From Peromyscus leucopus (Eukaryota > Chordata > Mammalia > Rodentia > Cricetidae): 64,000 bases of DNA. The notes under the pieces are model-generated. The model was given only the letters and a program-made list of their open reading frames with translations, made no database searches and was not told the DNA's origin. Positions 12,984 to 25,137 of the stretch are shown here, piece by piece (the stretch's first letter is position 1; each line of letters begins with the position of its first letter). Both the position numbers and the translations under genes were made by a program. Location: positions 33,028,337 to 33,092,336 of the forward strand of contig NC_051071.1 in NCBI RefSeq assembly GCF_004664715.2. Direction: 5' to 3'.

Positions 12984-13394
12984 TAGTTAGCGTTAACTGT
13001 CAACTTGACACAGCCATGGTCTCATGGTGTCTTTTTCTCTCAAGCCAGAATCACCTAAAGAGGAAAACCTCAATGGAGGAATTTAGGAATTCTCTCTTGG
13101 CCTGTGGGATGTTTGTGAGGGTTGTTTTGATTATTGATTGATGCAGAGGGCCCAGCCTACTCTAGGAATACTTTTCTGCAGGCAGGAGGTGTTGGCTATA
13201 CAAGAACGATAGTTAAGTATGAGCCTGTGGGCAAGCCTAAAAGCAGGATTGCTCTGTGGTCTCTGCTTCAAGTCCTGCCCTGATTTCCCTCACTGGTGAA
13301 CCATGGCTTAGAAGCATAAGCCAAAAAAATCCCTTTCTCCCCTAAATTGATTTTGGTTGGAGTATTTTATCATAGCAACAAAAAGGAGACTGGC
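12984..13394 (+). mobile_element. Rodent LTR-like repeat (TGTCAACTTGACAC family), copy 1
   Basis: Landmarks are AACTGTCAACTTGACACAG, GGCCTGTGGGATG, GAGGGCCCAGCC and a tail ATCATAGCAACAAAAAGGAG. The same order of landmarks recurs at 24631-25034 and 27570-27968, showing dispersed copies of one element. Confidence 0.6.
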
Positions 13395-13559
13395 TCACCT
13401 TTCAACACTGTGCCAAATATCTGAGAAGATTAAAGGAAGGGAATCTGATTTTGCTTTTCACTTTCGGTCAACAGTCCCTTGCCTGAAAAGCTGGTCAATT
13501 CATGATGTCAGGGAAGTAGAGAGAGAGGTGGGGAAGGGGCTGAAATCCAAATAGTCCCT

Positions 13560-14110
13560 TCAAAGTCATGTGCTCAATCACTTGCTTCCTTCAACTAGAA
13601 CTCACCTCCCAAAGTCTCCACCATCTCCCTAAAGGGCCATCAATGAAGAAGCAAGCCTGTAGACACACGAGCCTTTGAAGGATGCTCAAGATTCAAACTT
13701 GAACAACATAACCAGAAGATTTCACTCTCAGCTTCCTCCTTACCTTCTAAGAGGGGAGACGGGCTGGGGACCAAATTAATCACCAATGGCTAATGAGTTA
13801 ATCAATCAAAACCTCCATAATACTACAAAACCTCCTTAATAACTAACGATGAGGTTCCAAGAGCCTCTGGGTTGGTAAACACATCTATTTACGGGCATAA
13901 CTCTTTGTGCTTGAGAGACCCTTCTGCATTTTGCCCTCTGGGCTTTTCATCTTTAATTCGTTCTTTTCCTTTATAATAACTAGAAATACTAGTTATTTAT
14001 TTAGTTAAGTATTTCCCCTGAATGCTGTGAGCCCACACTGAAATGAGAGTCCTGGGGACTTTAGGTTTGTGTCCAAGTTTGACTGCTACCTAAAATTGGG
14101 GGAAGTCTTG
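13560..14110 (+). mobile_element. Ancient LTR-like fragment
   Basis: AATGGCTAATGAGTTAATCA, CTCCATAATACTACAAAACC, CTCTGGGTTGGTAAACACA and CCTTTATAATAACTAGAA follow an old mammalian LTR layout (U3 to U5) that I recognise but cannot name with confidence. Confidence 0.4.
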
Positions 14111-14299
14111 TGATGATTAGCTTTCAACCTGTAGGTTATGTGCTAACTCTGGCTACTTGGTGTTAGAATCAAATTAAATCATAAGGCCCCTAATTTGTGT
14201 CTGCAGGGAATTTCTTGGTATAGAAAAATCATCAAATTTGTATTAAAAGTGTTAAAAGGAAATACTTTGCTTTTAGCCCTGTTTCTACATGAGGTCATG

Positions 14300-14632
14300 T
14301 GATGGTCAATCATGTTAACTTGACAGGATCTAAAAATCACCTAGGAGACAAACCTCTCAGCCAAAGCTGTGAGGGATTATCTAGTAGGCCAATTGAGGCG
14401 GAAAGACACACCTTAACTGTACATAGCATTACTTCATGGGCTGAAGTCCCTGATGGGAAGAGGAAAGGAGCTGGGCAACAGCATTCACTCCTCACTGCTT
14501 CCTGACTGTGGATGCCATGTGAATGGCCACCTCGAATTCCTGACTCAGTGACTTCCTCGCTATGATAGACTATCCACTGAACTATGAGCCCAACAAAAGT
14601 GTTTCTTCAGTGGCTTTTGTCTGTGGATATGG
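14300..14632 (+). mobile_element. Older LTR-like repeat related in layout
   Basis: Contains GTTAACTTGACAGGATC, GGATTATCTAGTAGGCCAAT, CCTGACTGTGGATGCCATGT and an ending with GTGAGCC-like text. It is recognisable as a mammalian LTR-type repeat but too diverged for a family call. Confidence 0.45.
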
Positions 14633-14635
14633 TAG

Positions 14636-15236
14636 TTTAAATGAGAAATGTCCCCCCCAAACTCAGGCATTTAAACACTCGGTCCCTAATTGGTAGTGCT
14701 GTTTGGGAAGATTTGGCTTTACTGGAGGAAGCAAGTTACTGGGAGTGGGCTTTGGGGGTTTATATCACCCCACACACACTTCCTGTTTGCTCCCTCTGCT
14801 TCACACTTGAAGTTGAGGATGAGTACACTCAGTTTCCTACTCCAGCACCATGCCTGTTGCTTCCTGCCATGGTAGATTCTTTTTATTTATTTTTGATTTG
14901 AGATTATAATTTGATTACAGCATTTTTCTCCCTGTTCCTCCCTTCAACTCTTCATTCTCCATATATCCCTTCCCACTCTCCTTCAAACCCATGGCCTCTT
15001 CTTTTTTTTTCTGTTATTGGGTGAATGCAAGGATGTGCACAGACATATATATTCCCAAATGTAACCTGTTCAGTCCTTATAATCTACCTGTATTATGTTT
15101 TTGGGGCTGGCCACTTGGCACTGGATTTATGTGTTCTTCTCAACCCACTGAAACTGTAAGCCCAAATTAAGTCTTCTTTTATATGTTCCCTTAGTCATGG
15201 TATTTTACACAGTAATAGAGGAGTAACTAATATAGA
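14636..15236 (+). mobile_element. MaLR-type LTR split by an antisense L1 fragment
   Basis: The left part (14636-14878) has AAATGTCCCCCCCAAACTC, TGGGAAGATTTGGC and TGGGAGTGGGCTTTGGG. The right part (15127-15236) has CTGTAAGCCCAAATTAAG, GTCATGGTATTTTACACAG and GGAGTAACTAATA. The two halves are in the usual order of such an LTR, with an unrelated T-rich L1-like block between. Confidence 0.55.
14879..15126 (-). mobile_element. L1 3'-region fragment, antisense
   Basis: TTTATTTATTTTTGATTTG followed by TCTCCCTGTTCCTCCC and AACCTGTTCAGTCCTTATAA resembles the reverse complement of rodent L1 3' sequence. It lies inside the MaLR-type LTR. Confidence 0.5.
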
Positions 15237-16144
15237 GTACTTTGTCACAACAACCAGAAGAATAACAAACACAGTCACGTTCATGGGTGCTGGGAATGAG
15301 GACTCCAGTACCTTTATGGAGAATATGATTCAACCCGTAGCAATAGCCATCTCTCTTGGTCATCAGCATGGCACAGCATACATTGTTATGTATAGAGAGC
15401 AAGTGCTCTGGAGAGTGAAAACCCATAAGGCATGTCAGTTCATATGTTGAGGGAAGATCACACATAGCTTGAAGAAGTGGGGATTCAAAGGTGGAACACT
15501 GGACCATGACACTGTCATAGACTGTCATGGATACTGCCACCCACCCAGAAGACGATATGACTGGCAGCCCCTTCCTTACTTTGTTCTCAGTCTTCAACAG
15601 TCAGTGAACAATTTTAATTAGGCCCTGTGAAAGTTGTTAGAGTGAAAACGGATTCACTTGTGCTAAACTCTAACAAAACAATAGAGTCAGAAGATTAGAA
15701 AGGAGAGCACTCATAGGCCTATGTCTGATACCAAGAAGGAAGGAGCACAAGAGACTTTTCGAGAACCATAACTAAGCACAAGCATCACCGAAGTCTTAAA
15801 TAATTAGCATACTTCCACAAGGACATCTGCCCAGCAACAGCCTGTCTAGCTTGGGACTGATGCCATCTTGTTATTGCTCCACGTGGTCAAGGATAGTTGT
15901 TTTACAACTTACACAAACCTGTCCATTTCACCTTTAATAGAGCTTGTCTTCAGTTGCCTGTCTGAATGTACTCATTTTGCTACTGCATGCAAGCTCCCAC
16001 TACAATGTGCATTCTTGAATCAATTCATTCTCACTGTAGAACCTCTCTCCACTTATTTTACATCGACATCCCTTACAACCTACCTTTGTTATATAGTTAG
16101 ATGCACAGGACCAGCCATTTGAATTTCCATTGACATTAAAAAAA
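15237..16144. other. Unassigned intergenic sequence
   Basis: A 130-codon minus-strand frame (15205-15597) overlaps the end of the MaLR LTR and matches no family I recognise. Treated as chance or repeat-derived. Confidence 0.5.
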
Positions 16145-16440
16145 ATGTATGTGACATATGTTTGTGTGCACATCTGGAGGTCAGATGTCAACACAAGTGT
16201 CAATCCTTAGGAGTCCTTCACATTTTTTTATGGGACAGAGTATCTATCTCACTGAATCTGGAGTTTGCTGATTGGTTGCCTGGCCAAGGAGATCTAGGTA
16301 TCCTCTTGTCTCACCCCAGTGTTGAGTTTACAATGCATGCTGCTCTCTGGGATGTCTTTTACTTAGGTGCTAGAAGTTGAATCCATGCTCAGGCTGCAAA
16401 AACTTTACCAACAGCACTATCTCCCTGGGTACATTGACAT
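16145..16440 (-). mobile_element. B4-type composite SINE
   Basis: Plus strand GGACAGAGTATCTATCTCAC (B1-like, reversed), GTTGAATCCATGCTCAGGCT and CACTATCTCCCTGGG (ID/tRNA side, reversed) in order. Old and diverged. The same layout is seen at 54420-54747. Confidence 0.55.
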
Positions 16441-17349
16441 CTTTCCTCACTCAGGACTTTCTAACCTTAGTCAGGTGGGCTTTTCCTGGGACTTGATCTG
16501 TATATCACATGATACAACAGTAGCAACAAACTAGCAAGCTTATACTAATAACAAAGGCAATTGGACCTCTAGAAAGAAGGCTAAGACAGTATTTGTCTAG
16601 CTGATGAGAGGATTAGCTTGAGTTGACATGGCTTTCCGTGGAGCATGCAGTTGATTAACTTGGATGCTAGAGAATTCTCTGCAGTATGAACTCTGTTTGT
16701 CGTGGGAAACCTTGAGTAAACAAGCAATGAAAATGCCAGACAAGCAATTCCATCTTTTATTCCTAGAAAAGGCTTCCTATTTCTTGTTCAGCTTCCTTAA
16801 TTGCTTTATAAGGAAGATTATTATTATTTTTTTTACCAGAGTTAAATGTTTTAAATATTGCCTGGATTTAAAATTGACTGAGGAGGTCAGTACTGCCTGA
16901 CCCAGCTTCCATCTCCAAAGAGCCTAACAGCAAATTGCACATAGACTCAGCTGGCTGCAGGGAGAAGATTTTATTTTCAAGATGACAGTTTGATTTCAGT
17001 CCGTTTTGCCCATACTTGGAAGGGAAAAAGTTTCGTATGAAATTAACTGAGCGCCATTCCTTTTCCTGTCTCTGCTTTTCCAATTAAGGATTCAGTTCTG
17101 AGACCCCCTTTTATCCAGGTCCACCTGAATGGGCAGACTCAGCTGTTTGGAAGTCCACCCTGAGCATCAGAGGTCAATGGTCCTTGGTCAAAAGCCAGTT
17201 TCTTCTACATAAAAGTGCTGTGACTTTGGATATTTTGTCTCTGGGATTCAAGTGTATGATGGTGACTAAAATAAAATAAAAGCTTCAGATTGACCTGTGA
17301 TTTAGGCACCTGATAAGCTTGCCATTACCTATAGTTGATTTTTTTTTAA

Positions 17350-17851
17350 CTATTTGGGGACCTGCCACCTAATAGCTTCCAAATAAACACACAGAGACCT
17401 ATTCTTATGAATGCCTGGCCTTAGCTTGGTTTGTTTCTAGCCAGGTTTTCTAACTAAATTATCCTGCTTTTCTTTAACTACATTTGCCACTGGGATTTTT
17501 ATCTTCTTGATTCTATATATCTTTCTTTTCATCTTACTTTGGGGGGTGCTGGCTGTGTGGTTGGGTGGCTGGCCCCTGATGTCCTCCTTGCCTTCTCCTT
17601 TTTTGGCTCCTCCCTCTCTCCTTTAGATTTATCCTGCTATTTATTCTCTCTCTGCATGCCAGCCTCACCTATCCCTCTCTCCCACCTAGCTATTGGCCAT
17701 TCAGCTCTTTATTAGACCAATCAGGTGTTTTAGGCAGGCAAAGCAACACAGCTTCACAGAGTTAAATAAATGCAACACATCTTTGCATCATTAAACAAGT
17801 ATTCTACAGCATCAATGAATGTAACACATCTTAAACTAATATTCCACCACA
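17350..17851 (-). mobile_element. LTR family with AATAAAGAGCTGAATGGCC landmark, copy 1
   Basis: On the minus strand it begins TGTGGTGGAATATTAG and contains AATAAAGAGCTGAATGGCCA (poly(A) signal context). It extends to sequence near TTTGGGGACC on plus. It shares long stretches with 46894-47343 and 19224-19487, including plus-strand ACACAGCTTCACAGAGTTAA and GCCTTAGCTTGG. Confidence 0.68.
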
Positions 17852-17930
17852 ATTCCCTTCTGGTTCATTTGTGAAAACTTCTTCCCAAGTTTCTGTGGTT
17901 CCCAGATGACATTTGAACATGCTGCATTCA

Positions 17931-17931
17931 T

Positions 17932-17974
<43 letters not shown>

Positions 17975-17999
17975 CCTATCTATCATCTATCTATCTATC
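17931..17999 (+). repeat. (ATCT)n tetranucleotide microsatellite
   Basis: About 17 units with two interruptions. Open frames across it encode Tyr-Leu-Ser-Ile repeats only. Confidence 0.98.
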
Positions 18000-19223
18000 G
18001 ACCCACCATTCCATTCATCCATCTATCTACCCACTCACCTACCCCTCCATACTCTAACCCTGCCTTCTTTTCTTGTTCTACCACCTAAACTGTTTCTCCT
18101 GACAGTCTGTCTCATCTATAAACTTCTTGGACATTTGTAACTTATCTGATAATTCATGGAAATGTCTATAGACTTAGAGGATAAAATATTTTCAAGCTAG
18201 AAAATGGGATTTTAACTTGGGTCTCATGGTTTACTGATGGAGAGAAGTTGAATTACTTGGATGGATAATGCTATATGATTTAGTAGAAACAACATACTTA
18301 TTTGTTTAGGCTCTCCAGTTCACCAACAGTGACTCTAAGTGGAGTATTTTTTCTTATTAGTATTCATTACGAGGAAAGATTAAAAAATGGTGGTTATGAT
18401 TAATACATTAATCATTGTAATGTTGTTGGTGGCAACAGTGAGTTTTTTTTCCTAAGGTAACACAGCTGGAAACTGGAAGCACCAAGAGTGAAGTAGTGCT
18501 TTGGATTTGAAGTCTACTTTGTTCAAAGTTAGACTCCTCCCTCCTCTTGTGAGAAACAAGAGACTCACTCAGTTATGAAAAATTCAGTGAAAGCAAAGCA
18601 GCTTTTGTTTTACAATTATACAGAAATCTAGTCAGTCTAGCAAAAATTGGCTGACACTGATTTGGTATGAAACAGTGGTTTCTAAAGTCCCTGATCATGA
18701 AAAATTTCTGCCCCGTTTTCCCATAGGCTGGCACTCCGAGAGTTACAATCTTTGCATTCTTCTGTTATAGCCTTCTGCCCCCAAATTCCCCACTCCATTG
18801 TTTCTGGCAAAGCCTTATCTAGTGTTTATTCTGAGGTTTAAGAGTCCCTATTTTCCTGATCATGGATTCAGTTATATAGCGGACTGCCTATAATTTTCAG
18901 CTCTGGGATGAACTGAGAATGCCCAGACAAATAGGCACCAGCTTCCAGCTAGGGAAGAAAAGGCCCAGTGTCTCTTCTTTATGATTTTTCTGATGTGCTC
19001 TATATACACTTCATTAAAAATGGACCATACTTTACTGGTCTAGTCAGGCCAGACAGTGATAATGATCAAACCACCATGGTCTTGATTCTTCATACTAACC
19101 CAATACAGTTAACACTCAGCATGCCCACCCACTTCTTTAGATGTGAGCACAGAGACTAAGTTAAGGGTTTTGTTCTGAGGCTAGAACTTTGTAGACTTTG
19201 TAGATTAAAAGCCTAACCCAGGC
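18000..19223. other. Unassigned intergenic sequence
   Basis: Mostly A/T-rich unique sequence after the (ATCT)n tract; no gene signal. Confidence 0.5.
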
Positions 19224-19487
19224 CGTTTGCCTCATAGTCCTTGCTCAGGACTACTACACAGGGGCAGCCTGTCTTTGAAATCAGACAGTGTTGCAAGCTG
19301 GGCTCTGGAGTGTGAAGCAAGGCTAAATTCCTCCTCCTACTTAATCTCCCTGCCTGAAAGTTCCTCCTATACCTCCTCTCTTGCTACTGGTTGTTCAACT
19401 TTTTATTAGGCCAATCATGTGTCTTAGGCAGGCAAGATAAAACAGCAACACATCTTTACATAGTTAAACAAATATTCCATAACATTA
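19224..19487 (-). mobile_element. LTR family, partial and divergent copy 2
   Basis: The right half matches the 17.3 and 46.9 kb copies (plus TTTTTATTAGGCCAATCATG, TAGGCAGGCAA, AACACATCTTTACATAG). The left half diverges, suggesting a different subfamily or rearrangement. Confidence 0.5.
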
Positions 19488-20979
19488 ATTCTTTCAGGAA
19501 ATACCCTCACAGACATGCTCAAGTCTTGTTAGTTGATTCCATATCTAATTAAGTTGACAACCAAGATTAATTAGCACAGAGTAGATTGCTTTGAAGTCAA
19601 TGTTCACATCATAGTACTGGGAATTCAAATCTGATGCGCATCTAGAAAGATGGATTTCTTGAGAGACTGATTTTGGACCCCATCAGGGTGTTGGAATCCT
19701 ATAGAGGAGTCTCCTGGGCTCTCTGTACTCTCCTCCCTGCGGTGGAATGTCTTACTAGTGGGGTGAGTTTGAGAAGTGAAGCTAAGTGCATCCTTTCCCT
19801 TCTTGCTCCAGTGAAGGCTGCATGTCCAGTTCCTACTTAGCCTTCCATCATGTGAAGAAGCAGGTCTTCCTAGAAACCTCTCAGTGCTACAGCACCACCT
19901 TGATTTCTTTTTTTCAAAGTTTATAAACTTTATCATAAAAAGTATTGCAAATGAATAAAACATCACACACCAGACCCAAAGTCTATACAGCTCAATGAAC
20001 TTCTTTTACTGATTATTGATATAATGTAAGGTGATGGGTGTCTGAATACTATCATTGACAATCAGATTTTATTTTTAATTTAATTTTCACAATTCATAAT
20101 TATTCACTAAATATACATTTATGTTGTCTCAAGGGTAATATATAGGAATAATAAGTATCATAACAACTCAAACCAGAAGAGATACAGGTACATATATTTA
20201 TAGAAAGTCATATTTTATGAAAAGCGTATCTGAAAATGTGTGGCTGCAGGCAGAGGGGAGTACCCTCTAATTTTGGATAGCTCCATTATTTTCCCTCTGA
20301 GAGGGGTGCACACCTGCCTTTTTCCATTTTTAATCTGTTCAGCACTGCATACCCACCCCTCTCTGCTCAGCAGTAAGAGCAGAACTGCCCTTTGATTAAG
20401 ATATGATCTGAAAATGGATTCCTGCACTGGACACAAACACAGGCCCAATTGCATGGCCTGTAAAAATGATGAAGCATGCTTCTCACTTTCCCAAACACAG
20501 CAACTGGAACTTTATTATTTCACCAACTCGTGCTCACTCTGAGGAGGTCTTCAACCTCCCCAGGCCCAGTCTCTGCTTTCCATCCGTGAGGAAGCAAATA
20601 AAGATTCTCTGGCCTCTGAGTGCCTTATTTTCCCTTGCTCCCTTTCTATGTGAACTGGGTATCCATGGAAACAGCTGAAGAATTAATACTCAGAATAGAC
20701 AATCATTCATTTCTTTCAGAACAATACAGTACAAATAGTGATTGTGTAGGAAAGATATGAATTCTTGCAACAAATTAGGAGGTGCAGTTAGAGAATACAG
20801 GCAGGAGGGGGGTGGTCAAGGTTATGCCTCCAAACACTTTCCTGATGCATATAGTGCACCTATCACACATAAACCCATTGGGTTCCATGAATTCTCCATC
20901 TTGTCATTTAAAGCACAATTTCTTAAACTTTTTCCCCACTGTGGAGACTCACAGAGGTTTCCTAATGAGAACTTACTCA
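19488..20979. other. Unassigned intergenic sequence
   Basis: A block at 19800-19870 (CCATCATGTGAAGAAGCAGG) hints at an old MaLR scrap. The rest is A/T-rich with no gene signal. Confidence 0.45.
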
Positions 20980-21310
20980 GGGTCTGAGAATCTGAGCTTG
21001 CTTTACCCAGCAGGGCTGCATAAGGGGATGATTTGATGGACATGGTTATCAGGTCTGTGTGGTGTGCTTTGATCTTGCAAGTGGAAGGTCTTTTGTCTTG
21101 CCCCTTGGCATTGTTATAAAAAACCCTTTTGAGTAAACCGAAAGGGCTCTTGGGTATTGATCTAGGCACTCCCAAATCTATCCTGTGTTTCTGTCTTTCT
21201 TCTCATAGGCTAGGTCTCTCTTTCTATCTCATATTTTTTTTCTCGCTCTCCTCCTCCTAAGAACCCTAGAATAGGTGGGAAAAGGTGGAAGCTGGACTCC
21301 CACAGTCCCC
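20980..21310 (+). mobile_element. Possible ERV LTR (R-U5-like) fragment
   Basis: GTTATAAAAAACCC (TATA-like), then a GAGTAAACCGAAAGGGCTC block, then pyrimidine-rich TCTGTCTTTCTTCTC and CCTCCTCCTAAGAACCC, resemble the TATA-R-U5 arrangement of rodent ERVs. No termini or duplications were located, so this stays tentative. Confidence 0.35.
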
Positions 21311-22559
21311 TACACCCCACTTATTTCTTCTTTTTTTCCTAAGAGATTTTCATATGATCCTTGTCAGATAGATCTATAAAATAGATATATAAATCAAACA
21401 TTCCCTTGTAATAAATCATAAGGAAATTTGTTTTAAAATAAATCTGGTATACGTATCATTTTACTAGTTGCTAAAAATTTGCATACTAATGAGGAAGGTG
21501 TCATTTATTTTTACATGAAGAAGTAAACTTTGGCTGAATATATGAGACTTCATAACACAGAGTATCTTCAATATTTTTCAGAGTTGGTTGATACTTTGAT
21601 TTTTTTATTTGTCAGTGCTCAGAGTGTTGTTTTACCTAAATACAGAAGACAAAACGGAAAAAGTAAGTTTAGGGCCAGTTCAGACATTGTTGGAAACCCT
21701 GTCCCAATTCCAAGCCCAAATGCATGGAATGATTCTTTGTGAAACTTAAGTCAGCAAATCAAACAGCAGCTGAGGTGAAAGCCCACTATTCCAGACAATC
21801 AAATCCAAAGGTATTCTTACTTAATATTTCCACAATGAGGAAGGAAGGTAGCAAAATATCGCAAGCCGTGGTTTTCTGTACTTAAACCTGTGCATTTCCC
21901 TAGAGCAGAAGACTAACTGTACTAACATTGCAGTTCATAACAGACTGTGGCCTTTGATCTGAATTGAGATGCTCCAGGCAGTACTCACTGATGTCACATG
22001 GCATGTGCAATACAGAGGGCATGTGCTATATGCTCAGAACCAAGACTGCTGTGGGAGAGTCCACAAAATCTGGGGGTGCTGCCTGGAGGACCTCAGGATA
22101 ATGGCAGTTTTGATTTTGAATTAATTTTTCGCTGCCTTTTTCTCTTCCTCAGATTGTCATGACTCCCACATTCAGTCACATGGTTGTGACCCACAGTTTA
22201 AGAAGGTGTACTTTAATGAATCCTGAACTGGGGCCTACTGAGCTTCAGTGGTACTCAAGTACCATTCTTAGTTTTGTGATAGTGGTGACCGTGCCCATCA
22301 CAACCAGCTGGCTGTAACCCAGGGTTGTAGCCGGAGTAAGCAACAGATGGTAGGTTCTAACCTGCCATGCTAGTTTGTGCTGTTCATACCCCATATCACC
22401 ATGGCAAAAACACTCTGGGATTTTGATTGACATTTTAATCTGAGATGAATACACATCTCTGTAGAAACATAATATAGTAGATGGTATTCATGGAATAATT
22501 TTGATATTCTGAAGAGCTACAGAAACATTACCTAATCTAATTATTTTTTATTTCATTAA
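21311..22559. other. Unassigned intergenic sequence
   Basis: No recognisable repeat body or gene; scattered short frames only. Confidence 0.5.
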
Positions 22560-22597
22560 GTGTGTGTGTGTGTGTATGTGTGTGTGTGTGTGTGTGA
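22560..22597 (+). repeat. (GT)n microsatellite, one interruption
   Basis: (TG)n with a single TATG interruption. Confidence 0.97.
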
Positions 22598-23575
22598 CAC
22601 ATGTGGTGATCAGAGGATATTTTAATTTAAAATAAACTTAGGGAATAGGAATTATAATATTCATTGGATACATGAGGTCAAAAGAAATGACTTGGTTTCC
22701 AAAAACCAGAACTGTGTAGAGGAAGAGGCTGCACTTATTCTCAGGCCTGGCTTCTCTCTGCACATGTGCAGAAGGTACCACCTCTGGCTTTACTGTGCAT
22801 GTGTGGACGATCCCACCTCCCAATGACTTATCTTATGCCTTCGTAAATTATGTTGTTTTGCTCATATAGATTTTATACTTTTAAAAATTAAGATTTGTTG
22901 TAGGTGTTTAAAACTGTTAAACAATTAATGATGATAAAGTAGACATGAGCCTGATAGCATTAGGAAGTGAATTAACAGAATAATTCTTGTTAGTAGTATA
23001 AAAGGGAAAGGTACATTGTATTATCTGTTTGGTGGACAAAGTGGCATTTGCTGAAATTTAATTTCCACTAGTAATTACATTTAATACCTTAGCAAACACC
23101 AGGAGACTTCCTTTAAGACATTACAGAGTTGACAACATCGCAGTAAAGGAGGAAACCATGGAACCGATTTCATTAAAGCCAGGGGTAATTCAAAGTGTCT
23201 GCTGTCACCACTAGTCACCACAGTTTAAGTTTTGGTGAGTGCATTAGACAAGAAATGGAAACAAAGGCAAATGTATGGGAAGAAAAGGAATCATTAGTGT
23301 TTACAGAAGGATTGGTTATCTACATTTTTAAACAGTTCAGGGGAGTCCAGTAAGAAACTATCAAAATTAATTAGAAAAGCCACAAAGCTGTCCTATTAAG
23401 ATATCAATGTACAGAAAGAATCTATCAGTTTTATGAACAACAGCTTCACCCCCCAAACAGCATGCGTACATTAACTATGGTTTTCTCTGATGGGATAGTT
23501 ACTTAGTGGAACATCTTGAAATGTGAAGTGGTTAAAAAGATTTTGCTTAAATTTCTGTTAATTTTTAAAATGTGA

Positions 23576-23576
<1 letters not shown>

Positions 23577-23654
<78 letters not shown>

Positions 23655-23655
23655 T
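23577..23655 (+). repeat. (CT)n-(GT)n compound microsatellite
   Basis: About 59 bp of CT then 20 bp of GT; the polypyrimidine part is H-DNA-prone. Confidence 0.98.
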
Positions 23656-23818
23656 GGTGACACCAACTGTCCTCTTTTCAGAGATTTCAAAACCAGAGGA
23701 AATCCATGATTCACTCTATTGAGAACACAAAACAAGTCACCTGGTACTTCACAGATGGAGTCGGCTCATCATCTTCATCAAATGCAGCATGAACCTCCAT
23801 CAATTGCAGCATGCATTT

Positions 23819-23931
23819 GAAAGGAAGGAAAAGAAAGAAGAAAGGATGGAAGAAAGGGAGGAAGGAAGGAAGGAAGGAAGGAAGGAAGGAAGGAAGGAAG
23901 GAACAGAGGGAGGGAGGGAGGGAGGGAGGGA
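23819..23931 (+). repeat. Polypurine (GAAG)n/(GGGA)n tract
   Basis: 113 bp nearly all purine on plus, (GGAA)n followed by (GGGA)n. It lies 164 bp after the pyrimidine tract at 23577-23635. Confidence 0.97.
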
Positions 23932-24047
23932 GTCTATGTTGTCAGGAGCAGAGATGCCAATTTTATTAATCAAGACAATTTACTCTCTTCTGTTTTTATT
24001 AATTTATTTTACCACTTACTTTATTTCTATTTATGTGTATGTACAGG

Positions 24048-24567
24048 TGTGGTGGTATTGTGTTCCCCAAAATATTGTGCACCCTAATAAACTTATCTGG
24101 GGTCAGAGACAGAACAGCCACAATATTAAACGTAGAGGATAGGCAGTGGTAGCACACACCTTTAATCCCAGTACTGGGGAGGCAGAACTAGGCAGAAATC
24201 CATGTGTTCAAGGATATGGCCATGCATGGTGACTCACGCCTTTAATGCCAGAAAGCAAGCCTTTAATCCCAGGGAGTGATGGTAGAAAGCAGAAAGATAT
24301 ATAAGACGTGAGGACCAGAAACTAGAAGTATTTGGCCTGGTTAGGCATTTTGGCTGGTTAAGCTTTCAGGCTTCTAGCAGCAGTTCAGCTGAGAGGCATT
24401 GGGATGAGGACACAGAAGCTTCCAGTCTGAGGAAACAAGATCAGCTGAGGAATTGGCAAGGTGAGATAGCTGTGGCTTGTTCTGTCTATCTGATCTAACA
24501 GCATTGACCCCAATAACTGGCCTCAGGTTTGATTTTATTAATAAGAACTGTTAAGATTCCTGTTACA
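24048..24567 (+). mobile_element. LTR-like element with embedded B1 module, copy 2
   Basis: 520 bp, TGTGGTGGTATTG to GTTACA, with a perfect 6-bp duplication TACAGG at 24042-24047 and 24568-24573. B1-derived text (CCTTTAATCCCAG) occurs twice in the 5' third (about 24140-24275), followed by non-SINE LTR sequence. AATAAACTTATCTGGGG near 24087 recurs in copy 1. TG...CA ends and the 6-bp duplication support a solo LTR. Confidence 0.87.
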
Positions 24568-24630
24568 TACAGGCGTCTGAGGAGGCCAGAAGAGGAGTCA
24601 GAACCCCTGGACTTAGAGATACAAATTGTG

Positions 24631-25034
24631 CCTGCTAGTTTTATGTCAACTTGACACAAGCTAGAGTCATTTGGGAAGCAGGAACCTCAATTGAGAAAAA
24701 TGCCCCTACCAGACTGGCCTGTGGGCAACTCTGTGGTGCATATTCTTGACTGATGAATTATGTGGAAGGGTCCAGTTCACTGTGGATGGTGCTACCCCTG
24801 GGCTGGTGGTGGTCCTGGGAGTTATAAGAAAGTAAACCAAGAAAGCCATGGGCAATCAAGCCAATAAGCAGTATTCCTCAATGACTTCTGCATTAATTCC
24901 TATCTCCAGGTTCCTGTCCAGCCCAAGTTGCTGCCCTGAATTCCTTGGATGATGAACTACAAGTTTTAATGCAAAATAAAGTTTCCTCCCAAAGTTGGTC
25001 ATAGTGCTTTATCACAATAGAAAATCAACCAAGG
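24631..25034 (+). mobile_element. Rodent LTR-like repeat (TGTCAACTTGACAC family), copy 2
   Basis: TTTTATGTCAACTTGACACA, CAATTGAGAAAAATGCCCC, GGGCTGGTGGTGGTCCTGGG, AATAAAGTTTCCTCCC, then ATCACAATAGAAAATC. AATAAA near the 3' end supports an LTR. It follows the 24048-24567 LTR closely. Confidence 0.62.
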
Positions 25035-25035
25035 A

Positions 25036-25137
25036 ACAGGTGGTTGTGAGCCATCCCATGTGGGTGCTAGGAACCACACTCAGATCCTCTGGAAGAGTGG
25101 CAAGAGACCCTAACCACTGAGCTAACTCTCCAGCTCC
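25036..25137 (-). mobile_element. B3-type SINE fragment
   Basis: GTGGTTGTGAGCCATCCCAT, GGGTGCTAGGAACCACACTC, CACTGAGCTAACTCTCCAGC; only the tRNA-side part is kept. Confidence 0.8.

Noticed and set aside
15205..15597. 130-codon minus-strand frame
   Set aside because: Starts in unique sequence but ends inside a MaLR-type LTR; no family resemblance.
17906..18140. Frames encoding Tyr-Leu-Ser-Ile repeats
   Set aside because: Translation of the (ATCT)n microsatellite.
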